The translations under genes and the position numbers were made by a program. DNA of 64,000 bases from Planctomycetaceae bacterium (lineage in GTDB: Bacteria > Planctomycetota > Phycisphaerae > UBA1845 > UTPLA1): NCBI GenBank assembly GCA_006969385.1, contig CP030884.1:1364001-1428000 (forward strand). The letters are read 5' to 3'. The notes below the pieces were generated by a model. That model made no database searches. It was given only the letters and a program-made list of their open reading frames with translations, and had not been told where the DNA came from. Position 1 is the first letter of the stretch. The number at the start of each line of letters is the position of its first letter. Below are positions 59,616 to 64,000 of this stretch, piece by piece.

Positions 59616-62600
59616 ATGAAACTACGCAATCGACCGCGCTTGTTCGGCACCCTCGTCGGCTACGCCTGTTCGCTGGTGGCGATGTTGGTGTTGCTTTGGC
59701 TCGGGCCGTCGTTGCAGGGCAATTTCCTCGACCGCCCGATCTTCGATTGGCGTGCGCGCGATTTAAGCACGATCGAAGCCCACCCGGATATCGTGCACGT
59801 CGATATCGATAACGGCGCCATCTACGAGCACGGTCGCTGGCCTTGGACGCGGCGGCAGATTGCAGACCTCTTAAAAGTTATCTCCGACGCCGGGGCGAAG
59901 TATGTTTTAGTAGATTTACTATTAAGCGAGCCGGAGGCGCCTTATCTGCAGGATGCCGGCCTCGATGCGCAATACCTAATCGACGAGGACGTCGAAACGG
60001 TCGGCGCGCCGCTGCCGGTTTATGGCGATCTGGAACTGCTCCAAACGCTACGCGCTGCGGGCAATGTGATCATGGCCGCGGAATTCGAGTATCCGTCCTC
60101 CCGTAATATCGAGAAAACACCCCCCGCAACTGAGAATTTCGAAAGCGACCTTATAGATTCCGTCGCGGCCTACCTCATCAAGAACTTCTCCGCCGATCTC
60201 GATACCGCCGCAAGCGCGCTAGACCAGCAGGCGGCCACCATTCGGCGCGTGTGGGCGCGCAGTAAACGCATGGCCGCGCGGCGACTCGTCGCCACAGTGC
60301 TCGCCGAAAACCCCAACGCGACGCTCGGCGACGTACGCATGGTCGCATTGGGGGAGCGCGCCGGTGCCGAGAGCGCCGACGATCAGGATTTGAAGGTCGC
60401 CTTCCGCGAGCAGAAGGGGCGGCTCGACATGATCGCGGGGGCGGTTACGCCACAACATCCGCAACAGGTCGGCGCGTTGCGGCACGCCAGCCGTTTGATT
60501 CCGATCCTCTGGCCCTTGCGCCCAGCATTGGTATCGGCGGCGGATGTGAACTTTGAAGCCGATGAAGACGGAGTCGTCCGACGCGTGCCGCCGGTCATCG
60601 TTTATGAAGAGAAGCTGTTCGCGCAATTGGGGGTTGCCGCTGCAGTCGAAATTTTGGGGCTCGACTTGGCCGAGGCGTCGGTCACCACGGATGGTCGTGC
60701 ACTGCAATTGCCGCGCAAGGATGGTGGCGCCGAACTGTCAGTTCCGCTCGATGAACGCGGCAACATGCTGATTCCATGGACGCGCACCGGTAAGGACTGG
60801 CGGAAGAATCGCGACTTTCAGCACATCACGGCGGGCCAGCCAATGGCGATTGCCGATGCGCGCGGCGTGGTGCGCGATAACCAGGATCGCTTGCAGTACC
60901 TCTGGGCAGAGGCCGTTCGGCTCACCAAGGGCACGACCACACGACAAGTCGGCGGTCGCACTGAGACCATCGTCGGCGGTGAAAAGTATCGACAGCTCGT
61001 GAACCAGATGGGCGCGACCGAGCGCGCGTTGCGCAATGCGCAGCAAGCCGTCGATCTGGATAAGGACCGCATTGCAACACTGAAAATTGAATTCGATGGG
61101 CTCCGCGCCGCCGTAGCAGCCGCCCAAGCGAAGTGCGAAAAGGAAGCGCGGTTTTACTTGGGCAAACTTAGGGAGCAAACCGCGAACGCCACGGCCGAGC
61201 AGCCGATAGGAGAAGCCACGCAGAAACGGTTCGACGAAATCAAAGCGGCGTTGGCGATCATCGAGAACGACATCCCCGCCGTGATCGACGCCAGCCGCAA
61301 GGAACAGGCGAAGATCGACGAGCAAATGGCGGCGCTGCGCGCGCGGCTGGAGGGGAAATACGTCTTCGTCGGGTTCGCCGCCACGGCACAGGGCGATATC
61401 GTCTCGACGCCGATCGACCCCAACACCAACGGCGTGATGTGCCACGCGAACGTGCTGAATGCATTTTTGCAGAATCGCTTCATCACGCCCGCGCCCGTGA
61501 GTATCGAATTGCTCGCGTGCGCGTTGCTCATCGGGTTGGTCGCGCCCATCACGGCGGCGCGCAACCCCGGCTTTGCATTGGCATCGACGGCGCTGCTAGC
61601 TACGCTGTTTGCCGTCATAAACGTTTGGTGGTTGTTTCGCGCCCACGACTATGCCATGGCGGGCCTGTCGATCGTTGCGGTGATGTTCCTGTGCTGGTCG
61701 GTGGTTACGCTGTTTCGCCAGTTCACCGCCGAGCGCGACAAACGTCTATTTCGTGGCCAGCTCAGTCAATACACGTCGCCCGCGATTGCCGCCCGCATCG
61801 CCGAAAGCCCCGACGCGGCCCGCGCGTTCAAGGTCGTGCAAACCCGCGATATGACGTGTTACTTCAGCGATTTGGCCGGCTTTACGACGATCAGCGAGCA
61901 GGAAGACGCCGAAGTTATTCAGACCGTGCTTAACGTGTATCTCGAACGCATGAGCGAAACGATCTGGTCTTACCGTGGGCTGATCAACAAATTCATGGGC
62001 GACGGGATCATGGCGATCTACAACCCGTCGGTCGATCCGCTCGATGCGCATCCCCTCAATGCGTGCGAATCGGCCTTGGCGTCAATTCAGGCATTGGAGT
62101 CACTGAAGCGCGAACGTCGTGACACGCCCGAGGCACGCGTCTTCGAGAACCTGTACGTGCGCATCGGTCTGGCAACGGGGGCATGCAAGAACGGTGATAT
62201 GGGCTCTGAACTGAAAGCCGATTACACCGTGATCGGCGACGTGGTGAATCTCGCCGCGCGTTTGGAACCCGCGAATAAAGTGTTCGGCACACAGATCATG
62301 ATTTCCGGACCCACCTACGAACGCGTGCGCGACGATTTTGATGTGCGCTATTTGGCCGAACTACAGGTTAAGGGGAAATCGCGAACGGTTCCTGTTTACG
62401 AACTGTGCGGTCGCAAAGGGAAGTTGCCCGAAGAACAGCTCGAATACATTCGCAAGTTTGAAGCGGGGGTGGAGCTGTATAAGACACGCCGCTGGGACGA
62501 CTGTATCGTGCACTTTACGCGTATGTTGGCGCGACGACCGGACGATCCCGGCGCGGCGCGTTATATCGACGCCTGTCAGGAGATGAAAGTGTTTCCGCCG

Positions 62601-62642
62601 TCGGACGAATGGGCGGGTGCGTTGGAACTCAAAGAAAAGTAG
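59616..62642 (+). CDS. CHASE2-domain adenylate cyclase (class III)
   Basis: 1008 residues; AGGA precedes the ATG. N-terminal helix, then a CHASE2 sensor outside the membrane (RPIFDWRARDLSTIEAHPDI, FEADEDGVVRRVPPVIVYEE, LEGKYVFVGFAATAQGDIVS). Between about residues 410 and 575 lies a long coiled-coil insertion (RQLVNQMGATERALRNAQQA). Three helices (about 621-705) follow, then the catalytic domain: Asp752 (FSDLAGFT) and Asp796 (KFMGDGIMAIY) bind metal, Lys before FMGDG and Asp of IGDVVNLAARLE select ATP, and Arg of AARLE completes the site. A TPR-like end (RRWDDCIVHFTRMLARRPDD) follows. It makes cAMP in response to an external signal. Confidence 0.94.
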   Translation: MKLRNRPRLFGTLVGYACSLVAMLVLLWLGPSLQGNFLDRPIFDWRARDLSTIEAHPDIVHVDIDNGAIYEHGRWPWTRRQIADLLKVISDAGAKYVLVDLLLSEPEAPYLQDAGLDAQYLIDEDVETVGAPLPVYGDLELLQTLRAAGNVIMAAEFEYPSSRNIEKTPPATENFESDLIDSVAAYLIKNFSADLDTAASALDQQAATIRRVWARSKRMAARRLVATVLAENPNATLGDVRMVALGERAGAESADDQDLKVAFREQKGRLDMIAGAVTPQHPQQVGALRHASRLIPILWPLRPALVSAADVNFEADEDGVVRRVPPVIVYEEKLFAQLGVAAAVEILGLDLAEASVTTDGRALQLPRKDGGAELSVPLDERGNMLIPWTRTGKDWRKNRDFQHITAGQPMAIADARGVVRDNQDRLQYLWAEAVRLTKGTTTRQVGGRTETIVGGEKYRQLVNQMGATERALRNAQQAVDLDKDRIATLKIEFDGLRAAVAAAQAKCEKEARFYLGKLREQTANATAEQPIGEATQKRFDEIKAALAIIENDIPAVIDASRKEQAKIDEQMAALRARLEGKYVFVGFAATAQGDIVSTPIDPNTNGVMCHANVLNAFLQNRFITPAPVSIELLACALLIGLVAPITAARNPGFALASTALLATLFAVINVWWLFRAHDYAMAGLSIVAVMFLCWSVVTLFRQFTAERDKRLFRGQLSQYTSPAIAARIAESPDAARAFKVVQTRDMTCYFSDLAGFTTISEQEDAEVIQTVLNVYLERMSETIWSYRGLINKFMGDGIMAIYNPSVDPLDAHPLNACESALASIQALESLKRERRDTPEARVFENLYVRIGLATGACKNGDMGSELKADYTVIGDVVNLAARLEPANKVFGTQIMISGPTYERVRDDFDVRYLAELQVKGKSRTVPVYELCGRKGKLPEEQLEYIRKFEAGVELYKTRRWDDCIVHFTRMLARRPDDPGAARYIDACQEMKVFPPSDEWAGALELKEK

Positions 62643-62945
62643 GCACTCCGTTTTAGGCTTATTTCAGAACTATACGGACGTCGATTTTTAAGAAATCCCT
62701 AGAATACATGCGTTAATCGGGCGTCAAATCAACAGTCCTAATTAGACAAAATTTATTTTTGCCCACCCCTCGATATTCGCATTCGAACGTGCTACTAATA
62801 AATACCTCGAATTGCGTACAGCGTGCGCATTTCGCCTCGCAAAAGAAGAGTCGCATTCCTTGGGGGGAATGTCTCAAAAATAGTTCGGGTTTGAGATGTC
62901 CAAAGAACCGCACCGCAGGTTTGTGGGAGAGGAGTACGCCCAGAG
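62643..62945. other. Intergenic region, no feature seen
   Basis: 303 bases, AT-rich around 62670-62770, probably containing the promoter of the PEP-CTERM gene. No stable hairpin or gene. Confidence 0.3.
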
Positions 62946-63671
62946 ATGAAGAATTTCGCTAAATGTCTATTTGCCTTGACGGTTGTGTGCCTGGCGTCGG
63001 CTTCGGCAAACGCCGCCGCCATTCAATTCGGTGCCACCTATGGTTTGAATAACCATCCCGATGGCAACGCTCGACCACCGCAGTATGGCTTGCGGTTGGA
63101 TGAGCTGTGGGACGTCACCGGCGGCAACGATATCTTTACCTTCGATTTTGACGCCGCTGATTCGGCGATGTTCATGTCGATCAGCGCAACCGGCGATGAG
63201 ATTCGCATCTTCGGCACCGTTCTCGGTGGTCGAGATACCGGCGGCAGCTACGCCAACGATCAATACCTCGGTTTGTACGAAGTGGACTTTACGTATTCGA
63301 TGGGCGTCGGCTTAGTCCCGGGGGACGATGACCTGCAGGTGCTCGCCACTATGGGCTCGACCAACGGCGGCTTCATCGCGCCGCTGGCCGTGATGGACGG
63401 CGGCCCCTCGATCGGCGGCGGCCAGATCGCCCTCGGTGAAACGGCCAATGGCAGCGGCATGACGTTCCGCTTCGGCGACGAAAACAACGACAACGGTCAC
63501 CGCGGCTTTGCCGGGCTTTCCGGTTGGGGATGGATCAGCGTCAACGGCGACCCGATGGCGGGTCAGGCCAACGACTGGCTCTTTACGGCCGATCCGGAGC
63601 CGATTCCGGAACCGGCGACCGTGAGCCTGCTGGCACTGGGTGCCGTGAGCCTGCTGCGCCGCCGCCGCTAA
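62946..63671 (+). CDS. PEP-CTERM-sorted secreted protein
   Basis: 241 residues. The signal peptide is MKNFAKCLFALTVVCLASAS, cleavage near ANAAA. The body (residues 25-215) is acidic and Gly-rich, beta-type. The end, IPEPATVSLLALGAVSLLRR plus RR, is a PEP-CTERM sorting signal: the PEP motif, a hydrophobic helix and a basic tail, to be cut by an exosortase. Such proteins are exported and often linked to exopolysaccharide. No exosortase gene is in the window. GGAGAGG lies upstream at a long distance. Confidence 0.92.
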   Translation: MKNFAKCLFALTVVCLASASANAAAIQFGATYGLNNHPDGNARPPQYGLRLDELWDVTGGNDIFTFDFDAADSAMFMSISATGDEIRIFGTVLGGRDTGGSYANDQYLGLYEVDFTYSMGVGLVPGDDDLQVLATMGSTNGGFIAPLAVMDGGPSIGGGQIALGETANGSGMTFRFGDENNDNGHRGFAGLSGWGWISVNGDPMAGQANDWLFTADPEPIPEPATVSLLALGAVSLLRRRR

Positions 63672-63864
63672 AACGCCGGGAATCCTGCGAGACTTGGCTC
63701 GACCGCAACGATACGCAGGCGGGCAGCCAGATAGAAACACCCTGCAACGAAACAGGGAAAGAGATGGAAACGGCTGGGAGCGCTGAACGCGTGACCAGTC
63801 GTTTCGTTTTTACTGAAAAGAGGTTACGGCAGTCGGCGGGGCGGCGGCTCCGGCGGTGCCGGCG

Positions 63865-63894
63865 TTTCGTGGGAAACGGTAAATCCGCTATACT
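63865..63894 (+). promoter_or_regulatory. Candidate sigma-70 promoter
   Basis: TATACT at 63889-63894 has a fair -35 (TTTCGT, 63865-63870) 18 bases upstream. It would drive the gene beginning at 63968. A palindrome-like GTTTCGTGGGAAAC (63864-63877) overlaps the -35. Confidence 0.35.
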
Positions 63895-63967
63895 GAGGCG
63901 TGTGAATTGACGAATCGGCGGCCTGCCATCGCGGGCGGCCCTTGCTTTTTTGATACGGAGTTTTTTG

Positions 63968-64000
63968 ATGTCCGCCCCCGCACCCGCCGCCGTGGTTGAA
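63968..64000 (+). CDS. Start of an unidentified gene
   Basis: Only 11 codons (MSAPAPAAVVE) are visible before the window ends. GGAG lies at a good distance before the ATG at 63968. A short GC-rich hairpin followed by six T's (about 63918-63955) precedes the ribosome site, so transcription may be controlled by attenuation. Confidence 0.6.
   Translation, partial: MSAPAPAAVVE

Noticed and set aside
63864..63877. Fourth parS site (GTTTCGTGGGAAAC)
   Set aside because: The arms match but three of the four central bases differ from ACGT, so ParB binding is doubtful.

Overview
The window looks like chromosome of a Planctomycetota bacterium, possibly Phycisphaerae-like (inference). Supporting gene content: a DUF1800/DUF1501 secreted pair, a DUF1559-type pilin with an H-X9-DG tail, an ECF sigma factor abutting a Ser/Thr kinase with TPRs, a PEP-CTERM protein, a dockerin-like secreted protein, and very many short palindromic intergenic repeats. 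GC is fairly high throughout. There is no phage, insertion sequence, CRISPR array or rRNA operon. One tRNA-Ser(CGA) and the RNase P RNA are present.

1-12 kb: DUF1501 (cut by the window edge) and DUF1800 secreted proteins, small membrane and pilin-like proteins, an isolated fliM, a dockerin-like protein, a GYD protein, an aquaporin, pheS without pheT, and dps. 12-20 kb: three unrecognised genes on the minus strand (secreted, membrane, cytosolic), an unrecognised plus-strand protein built of two tandem copies of one unit, then a TIGR02999-like ECF sigma factor whose stop codon touches the start of a TPR kinase. 20-33 kb: tRNA-Ser, GNAT, a MarR-like regulator with a candidate operator, a CAP-domain protein, ndk, a cytochrome c, a sulfotransferase-like protein, a SIS isomerase, the DUF1559 pilin, DUF362, a UDP-sugar pyrophosphorylase and a TolC-type channel.

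33-46 kb: rnpB, a VKOR-DsbA-DsbA fusion, a PmtA-like methyltransferase, an RNase H, a zinc-ribbon coiled-coil protein and a GntR regulator that both carry a one-base frameshift, a dipeptide-epimerase-like enolase, a FabH-like enzyme overlapping an ICMT-like methyltransferase, and an SDR epimerase. About 140-bp elements with terminal GTAG-hairpins (REPIN-like) cluster here. 46-57 kb: SPFH/zinc-ribbon protein, S41 peptidase, rho, coaE, dtd with a WYL regulator, large membrane proteins and DedA. 57-64 kb: parB with three parS palindromes but no parA beside it, a small lipoprotein, a CHASE2 adenylate cyclase, a PEP-CTERM protein and the start of one more gene. parB plus parS suggests the replication origin is not far away (inference).

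No complete undescribed system can be shown from sequence alone. The best leads are the unknown gene cluster at 12.4-16.8 kb, the REPIN-like family, the FabH-like/ICMT-like pair, and the hairpin between a Shine-Dalgarno sequence and a GTG start after parB. Three apparent one-base losses in short homopolymers (CT398-like gene, GntR gene, rho) suggest either assembly errors or decay.
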